Shown in pieces: positions 1 to 8,332 of a DNA stretch of 64,000 bases. Source of the DNA: Kosakonia radicincitans DSM 16656 (GTDB lineage Bacteria; Pseudomonadota; Gammaproteobacteria; Enterobacterales; Enterobacteriaceae); NCBI RefSeq assembly GCF_000280495.2, contig NZ_CP018016.1:1550001-1614000 (forward strand), in the 5' to 3' direction. Position 1 is the first letter of the stretch. Each line of letters starts with the position of its first letter. Both the position numbers and the translations under genes were made by a program. The notes under the pieces were generated by a model. It saw only the letters and a program-made list of their open reading frames with translations, ran no database searches and was not told the origin of the DNA.

Positions 1-551
1 TCGGCGTTATTTTCAGCGCCAATTTTCTGTTTAATTTCCTGATTACAAACAGGAAAGACGATCTCCGGGAACAGCCGCTGGGTTTGCGCGCCCGGCCAGT
101 TGCCGAGGCCAAAATAGATCGCCAAATCGGCGTTACTGTCGCGGAAATTGTAGTCATTCGGCGAGGTGGTCACCTGCACTTCCACGCCGGGGATCAGCGC
201 CTGCAGCCGCTCCATGCGCGGCAGCAGCCAGTAGCTGGCGAAGCCCATATCGGTGTCGATGCGCAGCACGCTGCGCTGGCGGCGCGTGCGCTCCAGTTGC
301 TCGCTGATGTCATTCAGGCTGCTGCGAACAATCAGGTACAGGCTGTGGCCGGATTCGGTTAATTGCACGCCGCGATGACGGCGTTCAAATAACGGTGCAT
401 TGAGCCGGCTTTCCAGCGACTGAATACGCTGGCTAACCGCCGGTTGCGAAAGTCCTAACTCATTGCCTGCGGCGGTAAAATTACCTAATCGCGCCGCTGC
501 TTCAAATACCACTAAAGCCTGTAAAGGCGGAAGCTGTAATTTGTCTGCCAT
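1..551 (-). CDS. LysR-family regulator of choline-sulfate use (3' end cut by window)
   Basis: Transcription factor, cytoplasmic. The reading frame starts at ATG 551 and stays open to the window edge, so about 183 residues are seen and the C-terminus is missing. The N-terminal 60 residues form a LysR winged helix (FEAAARLGNFTAAGNELG, then LSQPAVSQRIQSLESRL). After it the substrate-binding domain begins (IYFGLGNWPG), in the style of the GcvA subgroup. It is divergent from the choline sulfatase at 657, with 105 bases between the two starts. LysR proteins usually control such a divergent neighbour, and this LysR-betC-binding-protein arrangement is the known choline-sulfate cluster. The inducer is inferred from context only. 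Confidence 0.85.
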   Translation of the reverse strand, partial: MADKLQLPPLQALVVFEAAARLGNFTAAGNELGLSQPAVSQRIQSLESRLNAPLFERRHRGVQLTESGHSLYLIVRSSLNDISEQLERTRRQRSVLRIDTDMGFASYWLLPRMERLQALIPGVEVQVTTSPNDYNFRDSNADLAIYFGLGNWPGAQTQRLFPEIVFPVCNQEIKQKIGAENNA

Positions 552-604
552 AAATCCACCTTATTTCATGATAAAGAAATAACCCCTTCACGGAGTTTAA
601 TAAG

Positions 605-624
605 CGTGAGATAAACCTATCACG
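605..624. promoter_or_regulatory. Possible LysR operator between regulator and choline sulfatase
   Basis: A short imperfect inverted repeat, CGTGA and TCACG separated by ten bases, sits in the divergent intergenic region, about 33 bases before the betC start. The inner GATA/TATC also pair. LysR proteins bind dyads of the T-N11-A kind in such places. This is a positional inference; no promoter hexamers were clear. Confidence 0.3.
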
Positions 625-656
625 TTTTAATTGAATATTTTATTGTTGGAAGCAGT

Positions 657-2198
657 ATGCTTATAAAGAAACCGAATATCGTTATTCTGATGGCCGATCA
701 ATTAACCGCCAGCGCATTAAAAACCTATGGTAATAACGTTAGCCTGACACCGAATATCGATAAATTGGCCGACGAAGGGGTGGTGTTTGAATCCGCCTAC
801 TGCAACAGCCCGCTGTGCGCGCCGTCGCGGGCGTCGCTGATGACCGGGCAATTTATCTCGCGCAACGCCGTCTATGATAACGCCGCCGAGTTTCATGCCG
901 ATTCGCCCACCTTTTGCCACTACCTGCGCGAACAGGGCTACCGCACCTGGCTCTCCGGCAAGATGTATTTCTGCGGCCCGGATCAGTTGCACGGTTTTGA
1001 TGAGCGCCTGACCACCGATATCTACCCGGCTGATTTTGGCTGGACGCCTGACTGGGAGCGACCTGAGCGCCGTCTCGACTGGTATCACAATATGAGCTCG
1101 GTGCTGGAAGCGGGCGAATGCGTGCGCACCAATCAGCTTGATTTCGACGATGAAGCGCTGTTTCTGGCGCGCCAGAGGCTGTATGACGCCGCGCGTCGCC
1201 CGGCGGAACAACCTTTTATGTTGCTGCTGTCGCTCACCCATCCACACGATCCATTTGCGATTCCGCGCCGTTATCTTGACCGTTTTCGCGAGGAAGCGAT
1301 CGATATGCCGAAAACCCGCAAGCAGGATGTCGAGGAGGATGCGCACTCCGCGCGTCTGCGGGCGATGTATCAACTGGAAGAGGGCTTGCTCAGCGATGAG
1401 CAGATCCGTCGCGCGCGGCATGCTTATTACGGTGCGCTGGCTTATGTTGATGACTGCTTTGGCGAAATCATCAACACCCTGCAAGAAACCGGGCTGGCGG
1501 AAGATACCGTGGTGCTGGTGGTGGCGGATCATGGCGAAATGCTCGGCGAGCGCGATCTCTGGTACAAAATGACCTTCTTCGAAAATGCGGTGCGCATTCC
1601 GTTTATCGTGCATAACCCGGTGCGCTTTGCGCCGCGACGCATTGCTCACAGCGTTTCTCTGGTCGATCTGCTGCCGACGCTGGTTGAGCTGGCAAGCGGT
1701 GAAGACCGTAAAGCGCAGGCGATTGCGCCGCTGGATGGCAACAGCCTGGTACCGCATCTGCGCGGCGAATCGGGGCCGGACGGTGCCTGCAGCGAATACC
1801 TCGCCGAAGGCGCGCTGGGACCGATGCTGATGATCCGTCGCGGCCCGTGGAAATACATTCACTCCTTCAGCGAAGCACCACAGCTCTTCCATCTGCAAAA
1901 CGATCCTGATGAGCGGCAAAACCTGGCCGCAAGCAGCGATTATCAGCAGGTCAGCGCTGAGTTTGCCGCTGAAGTTTCCCGCCGCTGGGATCTGCCTGCG
2001 CTGCGCGAGCAGGTGCTGGCAAGCCAGAAACGGCGGCTGTTTTTAACCCGTATTGCAGGCAGCGATGCCATTCCGAAGTGGGATTTTCAGCCGCATCAGG
2101 AGGCGTCGCAACGCTACATTCGTAACCATCAAACGCTGGATGAACAGGAAGCTTTTGCCCGTTATCCGCGCCCTTTAAAACAACCGGCAGGGAAATAA
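657..2198 (+). CDS. betC: Choline sulfatase
   Basis: Hydrolyses choline-O-sulfate to choline and sulfate, feeding osmoprotectant (glycine betaine) synthesis or carbon and sulfur supply. The 513 residues match the usual length of the family. The sulfatase signature CAPSR is at residues 54-58; Cys54 is the residue expected to be converted to formylglycine. The metal-binding start NIVILMADQ is at 7-15, and the ADHGEMLGE block lies near residue 290. The C-terminal part (FLTRIAGSDAIPKWDFQP) is the extension typical of choline sulfatases. The start at 657 follows GGAAG at good distance. The choline-binding protein begins 2 bases after its stop, so the two are one operon. No betA or betB is in the window. 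Confidence 0.93.
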   Translation: MLIKKPNIVILMADQLTASALKTYGNNVSLTPNIDKLADEGVVFESAYCNSPLCAPSRASLMTGQFISRNAVYDNAAEFHADSPTFCHYLREQGYRTWLSGKMYFCGPDQLHGFDERLTTDIYPADFGWTPDWERPERRLDWYHNMSSVLEAGECVRTNQLDFDDEALFLARQRLYDAARRPAEQPFMLLLSLTHPHDPFAIPRRYLDRFREEAIDMPKTRKQDVEEDAHSARLRAMYQLEEGLLSDEQIRRARHAYYGALAYVDDCFGEIINTLQETGLAEDTVVLVVADHGEMLGERDLWYKMTFFENAVRIPFIVHNPVRFAPRRIAHSVSLVDLLPTLVELASGEDRKAQAIAPLDGNSLVPHLRGESGPDGACSEYLAEGALGPMLMIRRGPWKYIHSFSEAPQLFHLQNDPDERQNLAASSDYQQVSAEFAAEVSRRWDLPALREQVLASQKRRLFLTRIAGSDAIPKWDFQPHQEASQRYIRNHQTLDEQEAFARYPRPLKQPAGK

Positions 2199-2200
2199 CA

Positions 2201-3145
2201 ATGAAAAAACGTGTGAGCAAACTTTTACTGCTGGCGCTGGCTGGCGGGGTTTCATTGAGCAGTTATGCCGCCGACGAAGCCCGTTGCGCGACGATTATCC
2301 AGTCCGATCCGGGCTGGACGGATATCGCCTCGACAAACGCGCTCTCCGGCTTGGTGCTTAATGCGCTGGGTTACCAGCAAAAGGTGCAAAATCTCTCAGT
2401 CGCGCTGGCGTTTCAGGGGCTGAAAACCGGGCAGGTCGATGTGTTTCTCGGCAACTGGATGCCTGCGCAGGAGCCAGTCATCAGCAAATTTACCGCTGAT
2501 GGTTCGATTAACGTGCTGGGCGCGAACCTGCCTGCGGCGCGCTTTACGCTGGCCGTGCCGGATTATGTCGCGGCGGCCGGAGTGAAAGATTTTGCCGATC
2601 TGCAAAAGTACGCGGCGAAATTCGATAACAAAATTTACGGCATTGCGCCGGGCGCGCCTGCTAACCAGAATCTGAAAAAGATGATCGATAAACACGATTT
2701 CGGCCTGCAAAACTGGCAACTGGTGGAATCGAGCGAAAGCGGCATGCTGGCGCAGGTCGCGCGTGCGGTGGAGCGTAAGCAGTGGATCGTCTTTCTTGGC
2801 TGGGAACCGCATGCGATGAATACACGTTTCAAGCTGGCTTACCTGAGCGGCGGCGATGCGTATTTCGGGCCGAACTACGGTAGCGCCACCGTGAATACAG
2901 TGACACGCAAAGATTTCGCTACAGCATGCCCGAACGCCAACCGTTTTTTCAGCCAGTTGAAATTTGATGTCGCGCTGGAAAACGCGGTGATCACCCGCGT
3001 GCTGGATAAGCAAGAAGATGTGCAGGCGGCCGCCAAAGCTGAGCTGGCAAAACGCCCGGAACTGCTGAAAGCGTGGCTTGCAGGTGTTACCACGCGTGAC
3101 GGTCAACCCGCGCAACCGGCAGTGGAAAAAGCGCTCGGCCTGTAA
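2201..3145 (+). CDS. Choline/betaine ABC transporter substrate-binding protein
   Basis: Periplasmic binding protein of the OpuAC/ProX type, close to ChoX of rhizobia. It has a cleavable signal peptide (residues 1 to about 23, ending SYA-A) and the choline-binding type core with VDVFLGNWMPAQEP near residues 79-92 and IVFLGWEPHAMN near 196-207, both carrying aromatic residues of the cation-binding pocket. It is 314 residues, the normal length. It is translationally coupled to betC (gap 2 bases). No permease or ATPase gene follows; a terminator does, so it must work with a transporter encoded elsewhere or be an orphan. The choline specificity is inferred from the neighbour and the family. Confidence 0.88.
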   Translation: MKKRVSKLLLLALAGGVSLSSYAADEARCATIIQSDPGWTDIASTNALSGLVLNALGYQQKVQNLSVALAFQGLKTGQVDVFLGNWMPAQEPVISKFTADGSINVLGANLPAARFTLAVPDYVAAAGVKDFADLQKYAAKFDNKIYGIAPGAPANQNLKKMIDKHDFGLQNWQLVESSESGMLAQVARAVERKQWIVFLGWEPHAMNTRFKLAYLSGGDAYFGPNYGSATVNTVTRKDFATACPNANRFFSQLKFDVALENAVITRVLDKQEDVQAAAKAELAKRPELLKAWLAGVTTRDGQPAQPAVEKALGL

Positions 3146-3168
3146 TCTCCTCCCAACATCCTCACTCC

Positions 3169-3207
3169 GCGCCGGGCTGGTTGTTCCTTTCCGGCGCATT
3201 TTTTCCC
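3169..3207 (+). terminator. Rho-independent terminator after the choline-sulfate operon
   Basis: The arms GCGCCGG (3169-3175) and CCGGCGC (3191-3197) pair perfectly and are followed by ATTTTTTCCCC. It sits 23 bases after the binding-protein stop and separates this operon from the iron-type unit downstream. Confidence 0.8.
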
Positions 3208-3234
3208 CCTGACAACACAATGCAACAATAGTTC

Positions 3235-3262
3235 TTGCTTGAATAAAATGAATGAGTATAGT
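3235..3262 (+). promoter_or_regulatory. Sigma-70 promoter of the propeller/TonB receptor unit
   Basis: TTGCTT (3235-3240) and TATAGT (3257-3262) lie 16 bases apart. The -10 element is inside the Fur-type palindrome at 3250-3270, so bound Fur would block RNA polymerase. Confidence 0.6.
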
Positions 3263-3270
3263 TCTCATTC
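3250..3270. promoter_or_regulatory. Fur box
   Basis: GAATGAG and CTCATTC form a perfect 7-base inverted repeat around the centre TATAGTT, giving the 7-1-7 form TGAGTAT-A-GTTCTCA expected for Fur. Its position over the -10 element and the TonB-dependent receptor downstream support iron repression. Confidence 0.7.
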
Positions 3271-3451
3271 TCTTTAGTGTTTGTGGGCGCAGCACGGAAT
3301 TTTCCCGCAAAAACAGTAGGCGTAAACGCTTACAGGGACACGAAGAAGTGGCGAGCTGCGCCGGGCAAAACTGCCTTCATCAAAAAGTACGCACCTGAGC
3401 GTAACGCGCTGGCTCGCCTGTTGATGACATTAACGGTAAAGGATCTTTCCG
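3271..3451 (+). other. Long 5' leader of the propeller gene, nothing firm in it
   Basis: About 180 transcribed bases separate the predicted start of transcription from the ATG at 3452. I see no convincing hairpin with a T-run and no short gene with a good ribosome site. A ribosome site AAGGA at 3438-3442 belongs to the next gene. Confidence 0.3.
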
Positions 3452-4540
3452 ATGACGATGAAAACCCCCGCGCTGGCGCTGCTGGCAACCCTGGTACTGG
3501 CCGGATGCAGCGCTCAGCACACCACATCGGCGCAACCTGCCGCCGAAACGCCAAAAACCGCTGCCGCGTCATTACCGGCGAATGTACAAAAACGCGATCT
3601 GGCAAGCGGCCTGTATGAAATGGCGCTCAGCCCGCAGGGCGATGCGCTGTACGTTTCCAGCGCGGAAGGCTTTAAAGATGTGCAGGGCGGGGTGGTTTAC
3701 AAACTGGATCCTGCGACGCTGAAAACCCTCGGTTCCACTCATACCGATTTGAAAAACTTCGGTATGACGATCTCCCCGGACGGTAAAACGGTTTACGTTA
3801 CTAACTCCCTGGATGGCGGCATCAGCGCTATCGACACCAGCAATGGCAAAGTGCTGGCCCGCACGCTGTTCCCGGAACGCAATGAGAAAGGCCTGCCGTA
3901 CGGCGCGCGTGAAATCCTGCTGCACAACGGTGTGCTGTATGTTGGCGCGGTGGCTGATCCGGCGCTGGTGTGGGTGGTGGACGCCAAAACCCTGAAAGTG
4001 AAAGCACGGATTAAAAATGCCGGGAAATGGGTCACGGGCCTGCACTGGTCTGAGCAAACTCAGCGCCTGTATGTGGCGAACGGCGTCGGTGAAATTCTGG
4101 TCGTCAACCCGCGCAACAACCGCATTGAACAACGCTGGAAACCGCTCGGTGATAAACCGGCGCTGCTGCTGAATATTGCCGAAGACAGCGAGACCGGCCG
4201 TCTGTTCGTTACCGATAATTCGAAAGCTAAAACCACGCTGGTACTGGATATCCATAGCGGCAAGGTACTGAAACAGCTCGATCTGGGCGGTTCGCTGGCG
4301 GTGAAATTTAACCCGAAACGCCACGAAATCTACCTTACCCAGCGTGAAGCGGGCAAAGTGCTGAGCCTCGATGCCACCAGCCTTGCGGTGAAGCAGAGCT
4401 GGGATCTGCCGCCGAATCCAAACAGCCTGCTGCTCTCTGCCGACGGCCAGACGCTGTTTGTCACTGTCAAACAGGCGTTTAACAAAGATCACTCTACCAA
4501 CGGGCCGGACAGCGTCGTCCGTATCGCCCTTAACCAGTAA
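3452..4540 (+). CDS. YncE-like beta-propeller lipoprotein
   Basis: Periplasmic or membrane-anchored seven-bladed propeller of the YncE/YVTN type, 362 residues. The N-terminus is a lipoprotein signal with lipobox LAGC. Repeated blade motifs include SPDGKTVYVTNSLDGGISAID and LSADGQTLFVTVKQAF, and the C-terminus (DSVVRIAL) resembles that of E. coli YncE. E. coli YncE is iron-regulated and sits beside the TonB-dependent receptor gene yncD; here too the next gene is a TonB receptor, and a Fur box precedes the unit. Unlike E. coli YncE, which has an ordinary signal peptide, this one should be lipidated. The molecular role of YncE is not settled; ligand binding linked to iron uptake is an inference. 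An alternative in-frame ATG is at 3458. Confidence 0.82.
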   Translation: MTMKTPALALLATLVLAGCSAQHTTSAQPAAETPKTAAASLPANVQKRDLASGLYEMALSPQGDALYVSSAEGFKDVQGGVVYKLDPATLKTLGSTHTDLKNFGMTISPDGKTVYVTNSLDGGISAIDTSNGKVLARTLFPERNEKGLPYGAREILLHNGVLYVGAVADPALVWVVDAKTLKVKARIKNAGKWVTGLHWSEQTQRLYVANGVGEILVVNPRNNRIEQRWKPLGDKPALLLNIAEDSETGRLFVTDNSKAKTTLVLDIHSGKVLKQLDLGGSLAVKFNPKRHEIYLTQREAGKVLSLDATSLAVKQSWDLPPNPNSLLLSADGQTLFVTVKQAFNKDHSTNGPDSVVRIALNQ

Positions 4541-4547
4541 TCAATCT

Positions 4548-4571
4548 GGCCCGGAAACGGGCCGTTTTTCC
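4548..4571 (+). terminator. Terminator or attenuator between propeller and receptor genes
   Basis: GGCCCG (4548-4553), loop GAAA and CGGGCC (4558-4563) make a perfect stem with a stable tetraloop, followed by GTTTTTCC. It lies in the 51-base gap before the receptor gene, so it probably lowers rather than abolishes read-through into the receptor. Confidence 0.75.
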
Positions 4572-4591
4572 ACACACTTCGATATGAGTCG

Positions 4592-6805
4592 ATGATGAAT
4601 AACAGCAAAACGATCCATCCTTCTTTGCGCAAGACGTTACTTGCGCTGGCCATTGGCGCAGCGGCGCACTCAGCGCAGGCCGCGACGACAAATGCCAACA
4701 CCAGCCAGACGAAAGACGACACCATTGTGGTGCAGTCGACCACCAGCAGCGACTTCAAACCGGGCGGCGATGCGCTGGTTCCGGCGTATCTGGATGGTCA
4801 GGTCGCGTACGGCGGTCGCCTTGGGATGATGGGCGAACAGAAGGCGATGGATGTGCCGTTTAACGTGATCGGCTACACCTCGAAGTTAGTGCAGGATCAA
4901 CAGGCGAAAACCATTGCCGATGTGGTCAGCAATGATGCGGGCGTGCAGGTTGGCCAGGGTTACGGCAACATGGCGGAAACTTACCGTATTCGCGGCTTCG
5001 AGCTGGATGGCGACGATATGCTGATGGGCGGCCTGGCCGGTATTGTGCCGCGCCAGGTGGTCGATACCCAGATGCTTGAGCGCGTGGAAGTGTTTAAAGG
5101 TGCCAATGCCCTGATGAATGGCGCGGCGTCCTCCGGCGTCGGCGGGATGATCAACCTCGAACCGAAACATGCCGATGATACGCCGTTGACGCGCGTCGGC
5201 GTCGATTACTCCTCGCGTTCGCAGCTTGGCGGTTCGCTGGACGTTGGCCGTCGCTATGGTGATAACAATCAGTTCGGCGTGCGTGTCAACCTGTTGCACC
5301 GCGAAGGCGAAGCCACCGTTGAGGATGACAACCGTCGTACTACGGCGGCGTCGATTGGCCTGGATTATCGCAGCGATCGCTTCCGCAGCTCGCTGGATCT
5401 CGGTTATCAGAAAAAGACCTTCCACGGTGGCTCGATGGGCGTGAACATCAGCGCAGTGGATTTTGTTCCAAAGGTCCCGAGCAACACCAAAAACTACAGC
5501 CAGCAGTGGGCGTACAGCAATATCGAAAACGAATTTGGCCTGGCGCGCGCGGAATATGATCTGACCGATATCTGGACGGCATATGCCGCATTTGGTGGTC
5601 AGCACTCGCATGAAGAGGGGATTTACGGCGCGCCAAAAGTGAATGATGAGCAGGGCGATGCGACGATTGGCCGCCTCGACACCAACCGCATCAGCGACTC
5701 CTGGAGCGGCATGGCTGGTGTGCGCGGTAACTTCGATACCGGCTTTGTGTCGCACAAAGTGAACGTGGGCTATTCGGCCAATATCAAGCGGGACAAGGTG
5801 GCGTGGCGTATGTCGGCCACGGCGGATAACCCGGCAGTGAACATCTATGATAACTCGTCGGTTGCGATGCCTGATTACAGCTACGTCGGCGGCAACTACA
5901 GCGATCCGCTGACCACTGGCCGCACCCGTTCACAGGGCTGGCTGCTGAGCGACACGCTGGGCGTTCTGAACGACACTGTGCTGTTCACGGCGGGCGCGCG
6001 TTACCAGAAAGTGTGGGTTCACAGCTACAGCAATGCGACGGGCGCAGAAGATGACACCGCACGCTTTATCCAGGATCGCTGGATGCCGACTTACGGCATC
6101 GTTTATAAGCCGTGGGAAGTGGTCTCCTTCTATGCGAACCATACCGAAGCGCTGCAACCGGGCAGCACCGCGCCGGAAGGCGCCGCTAACCAGTATCAGA
6201 CCACCGGCATTGCGCACTCGAAACAGAATGAAGTTGGCGTGAAAACGGACTTTGGCCGTGTGGGCGGTACATTGTCGCTGTTTGAAATTAAGAAACCGAC
6301 CGCCATTCAGAACAGCGATACCAATATCTATGCGCTGAACGGCGAGCAGCGTAACCGCGGCGTTGAGTTGAATCTGTTTGGTGAACCGATGCTTGGCCTG
6401 CGCCTGAACGGCAGCGCCACCTGGATCGATGCTGAGCTGACCAAAACCGAAGATGGTATTAATCAGGGGAACCGGCCTATTGGCGTGGCGCGCTTCTATG
6501 GCGTGCTGGGCGCGGAATACGACATCAAACCGGTTGACGGCCTGACGGCGACGGCAAGAATCAACCATACCGGTTCGCAGTATGCGAATAACGCCAATAC
6601 CAAAAAACTCGACAGCTATACCACGCTGGATCTGGGGGTGCGCTATCGTATGCACCTCAATCAGGATAAAAACGAGATGGTCTGGCGTGTCGGCGTGGAT
6701 AACGTCACCAATGAGAAATACTGGGCCAGTGTCGAAGACAACGGCACCTATATCTATCAGGGGGAAGCGCGTAAGTTGAAAGTCTCTATGAGCTACGACT
6801 TCTAA
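4592..6805 (+). CDS. TonB-dependent siderophore receptor
   Basis: Outer-membrane gated channel for a ferric siderophore, energised by TonB-ExbB-ExbD. It has 737 residues, a signal peptide of about 30 residues ending HSAQA, a plug domain (about 60-170, with VPFNVIGYTSKLVQDQQA and ERVEVFKGANALMNG), then a 22-stranded type beta-barrel ending in the outer-membrane signature phenylalanine (SMSYDF). The overall pattern is that of the ferrichrome/coprogen type receptors (FcuA/FhuE-like); the real ligand cannot be told from sequence. It lies 51 bases after the YncE-like gene behind a hairpin, and should share its Fur control. Start at 4592 is the first of two adjacent ATGs; the ribosome site is weak. 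Confidence 0.9.
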   Translation: MMNNSKTIHPSLRKTLLALAIGAAAHSAQAATTNANTSQTKDDTIVVQSTTSSDFKPGGDALVPAYLDGQVAYGGRLGMMGEQKAMDVPFNVIGYTSKLVQDQQAKTIADVVSNDAGVQVGQGYGNMAETYRIRGFELDGDDMLMGGLAGIVPRQVVDTQMLERVEVFKGANALMNGAASSGVGGMINLEPKHADDTPLTRVGVDYSSRSQLGGSLDVGRRYGDNNQFGVRVNLLHREGEATVEDDNRRTTAASIGLDYRSDRFRSSLDLGYQKKTFHGGSMGVNISAVDFVPKVPSNTKNYSQQWAYSNIENEFGLARAEYDLTDIWTAYAAFGGQHSHEEGIYGAPKVNDEQGDATIGRLDTNRISDSWSGMAGVRGNFDTGFVSHKVNVGYSANIKRDKVAWRMSATADNPAVNIYDNSSVAMPDYSYVGGNYSDPLTTGRTRSQGWLLSDTLGVLNDTVLFTAGARYQKVWVHSYSNATGAEDDTARFIQDRWMPTYGIVYKPWEVVSFYANHTEALQPGSTAPEGAANQYQTTGIAHSKQNEVGVKTDFGRVGGTLSLFEIKKPTAIQNSDTNIYALNGEQRNRGVELNLFGEPMLGLRLNGSATWIDAELTKTEDGINQGNRPIGVARFYGVLGAEYDIKPVDGLTATARINHTGSQYANNANTKKLDSYTTLDLGVRYRMHLNQDKNEMVWRVGVDNVTNEKYWASVEDNGTYIYQGEARKLKVSMSYDF

Positions 6806-7701
6806 GCGCGCGTTTCGCAGGCGGGCGTCTTGCCCGCCTGTTTCAGGCTGTTCAGCACCGCTTTCATCCCGCGATTGACCACCTTATCTTGCCGCATCAC
6901 CAGTGCCAGCGTGCGCTGTAACGGCGGCTGTAACGCCTGCATGCGCAACCCACGTCTATCCTCCTCAGCCTGCACGGCGACTTCAGGCACAAGGCTGTAA
7001 CCGAGACCGGCGCGCACCATGCGTTTGATGGCTTCAATGCTGCCAAGCTCCATCACCGGCGTGACGGCGGCGGTTAACCAGCCGTCAATCAACTGGCGGG
7101 TACTGCTGCCGGACTCAAAGACAATCAGCGGTAAGGCCTGCAATAGCGCAGGCGTGGCATCGGGCAACGCAGGCGAATGGCTGGCGCTGATGGCGACAAA
7201 ATCTTCATTAAACAGCGGTGAAATGGCGAGGTTGCGCCCACTCGCGGGCAGCGTCACCAGGCCAATATCGATACGATTCTCTTCCACCGCGCGCACAATA
7301 TCCGTGGTATTGCCGGTGCGTACGCCAACGGTCAGTAACGGAAAATCTTCGCGCAGTTGTTGCAGCACGGGTGGCAGCAGATGAATGCAGGTGGTTGCGC
7401 CAGTGCCGAGCGTGACGCTGCCGCTAATCTCCTGCTGATGCTTTGCGACAGATTGCACGGCGGCGCTGACCGCGTTTTCGATTTCCGCACAGTGGGCGAG
7501 AAAGGTTTTTCCCGCAGCGGTCGGTCGCAGGCTGCGCCCGGTGCGCTCAATCAGCCGCGTCTGGAGAGCCTGTTCAAGCTGGCGGATTTGCAGGCTGACC
7601 GCCGGTTGCGAAATACCCAGCACTTCTGCCGCAGCGGTAAAACTTCCCCGGGCGATCACCAGTTTGTAGGTCGCCAACTGGTCGAGGCTAAATTGCGCCA
7701 T
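6802..7701 (-). CDS. LysR-family transcriptional regulator
   Basis: Cytoplasmic DNA-binding regulator, 299 residues from the ATG at 7701, the usual LysR length. That start has GGAA upstream; an upstream extension of the frame to 8142 would run through the divergent acetyltransferase gene and is rejected. The winged helix covers residues 1-60 (FTAAAEVLGISQPAVSLQIR), followed by a periplasmic-binding-like sensor domain (VTLGTGATTCIHLLPPVL onwards) of the CysB/CbbR-like kind. It is divergent from the GNAT acetyltransferase, with about 96 bases between starts, the likely target. Its stop overlaps that of the TonB receptor by 3 bases. The inducer is unknown. Confidence 0.85.
   Translation of the reverse strand: MAQFSLDQLATYKLVIARGSFTAAAEVLGISQPAVSLQIRQLEQALQTRLIERTGRSLRPTAAGKTFLAHCAEIENAVSAAVQSVAKHQQEISGSVTLGTGATTCIHLLPPVLQQLREDFPLLTVGVRTGNTTDIVRAVEENRIDIGLVTLPASGRNLAISPLFNEDFVAISASHSPALPDATPALLQALPLIVFESGSSTRQLIDGWLTAAVTPVMELGSIEAIKRMVRAGLGYSLVPEVAVQAEEDRRGLRMQALQPPLQRTLALVMRQDKVVNRGMKAVLNSLKQAGKTPACETRA
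6818..6843 (+). terminator. Terminator after the TonB receptor, inside the end of the convergent LysR gene
   Basis: CAGGCGGGC (6818-6826) and GCCCGCCTG (6832-6840) pair over nine bases with a 5-base loop, followed by only three T residues. The two convergent genes overlap by their stop codons, so the hairpin lies in the LysR coding end. Confidence 0.45.
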
Positions 7702-7797
7702 GGCAAAGTTTTCCTTATCGCGGTTATAAGCGCCGCCCGGTGCCTGTTTTGCCGCGCGGCAGATAACCTGTGCGAAAGCGGGAACAGAGGACGGATG

Positions 7798-8322
7798 ATG
7801 GAAATTATTGAGGCAGAAGAACAACATCTGCGCGCGATTACACAGATATATGCTTACCACGTGACGCAGGGGAACGCCACTTTTGAGACCGAAGCGCCGG
7901 ATATCGACGAGATGCGCGCAAGGCTTAAGAAAATCCGCCTTGCCGGGTTGCCGTGGTTTGTGGCCGTGCAGGATGGAGAGGTTCGGGGATATTGCTATCT
8001 CTCCCGCTACCGCGAGCGCCGCGCTTACCGGTATACGCTGGAGGATTCCATCTACGTTGATGAGACGTTTCGTCGCCAGGGCGCAGGCAAAGCGCTGCTC
8101 GCCCGCGCGGTGGCATGGGCTGAAACGCAGGGCTACCGGCAACTGATTGCCAACGTCGGCAACAGCGAAAACGAAGGTTCGTTACGGCTGCACAGCCGCG
8201 CCGGATTTGTGGTGATCGGCACGCTCAAAAGCGTGGGGATGAAGCACGGGCGCTGGCTGGATACCGTGCTGATGCAGCGCCCGTTGGGGGAAGGGGATTT
8301 AACATTGCCACAGGCCAGCTAA
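7798..8322 (+). CDS. GNAT N-acetyltransferase, phosphinothricin acetyltransferase/MnaT type
   Basis: Acetyl-CoA dependent N-acyltransferase of 174 residues. Family features seen: SIYVDETFRRQGAGKALL carries the acetyl-CoA loop (R-x-x-G-x-G/A form), preceded by the strand RGYCYLSRYRERRAYRYTLE and followed by NVGNSENEGSLRLHSRAGF. This block order is that of the Pat/Bar and YncA (MnaT) group, which acetylate phosphinothricin-like compounds or methionine sulfone/sulfoximine. The start at 7798 is preferred over the adjacent ATG at 7795 because AGAGGA lies 6 bases before it. It is divergent from a LysR gene that may control it. The natural substrate is uncertain. Confidence 0.85.
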   Translation: MEIIEAEEQHLRAITQIYAYHVTQGNATFETEAPDIDEMRARLKKIRLAGLPWFVAVQDGEVRGYCYLSRYRERRAYRYTLEDSIYVDETFRRQGAGKALLARAVAWAETQGYRQLIANVGNSENEGSLRLHSRAGFVVIGTLKSVGMKHGRWLDTVLMQRPLGEGDLTLPQAS

Positions 8323-8332
8323 GTGCAGCGGG

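Noticed and set aside
717..1919. 400-codon open frame on the minus strand across betC
   Set aside because: It is the mirror of a clearly recognised choline sulfatase gene in GC-rich DNA; the translated protein has no family features.
4886..5755. 289-codon minus-strand open frame inside the TonB receptor gene
   Set aside because: Shadow of a well-supported gene; no ribosome site and composition typical of antisense frames.
7702..8142. Upstream extension of the LysR frame to 8142
   Set aside because: It would run through the divergent acetyltransferase; the LysR fold begins at residue 1 from ATG 7701.
7357..8322. Upstream extension of the acetyltransferase frame to 7357
   Set aside because: The added part lies antisense to the LysR coding region, and AGAGGA sits exactly before ATG 7798.
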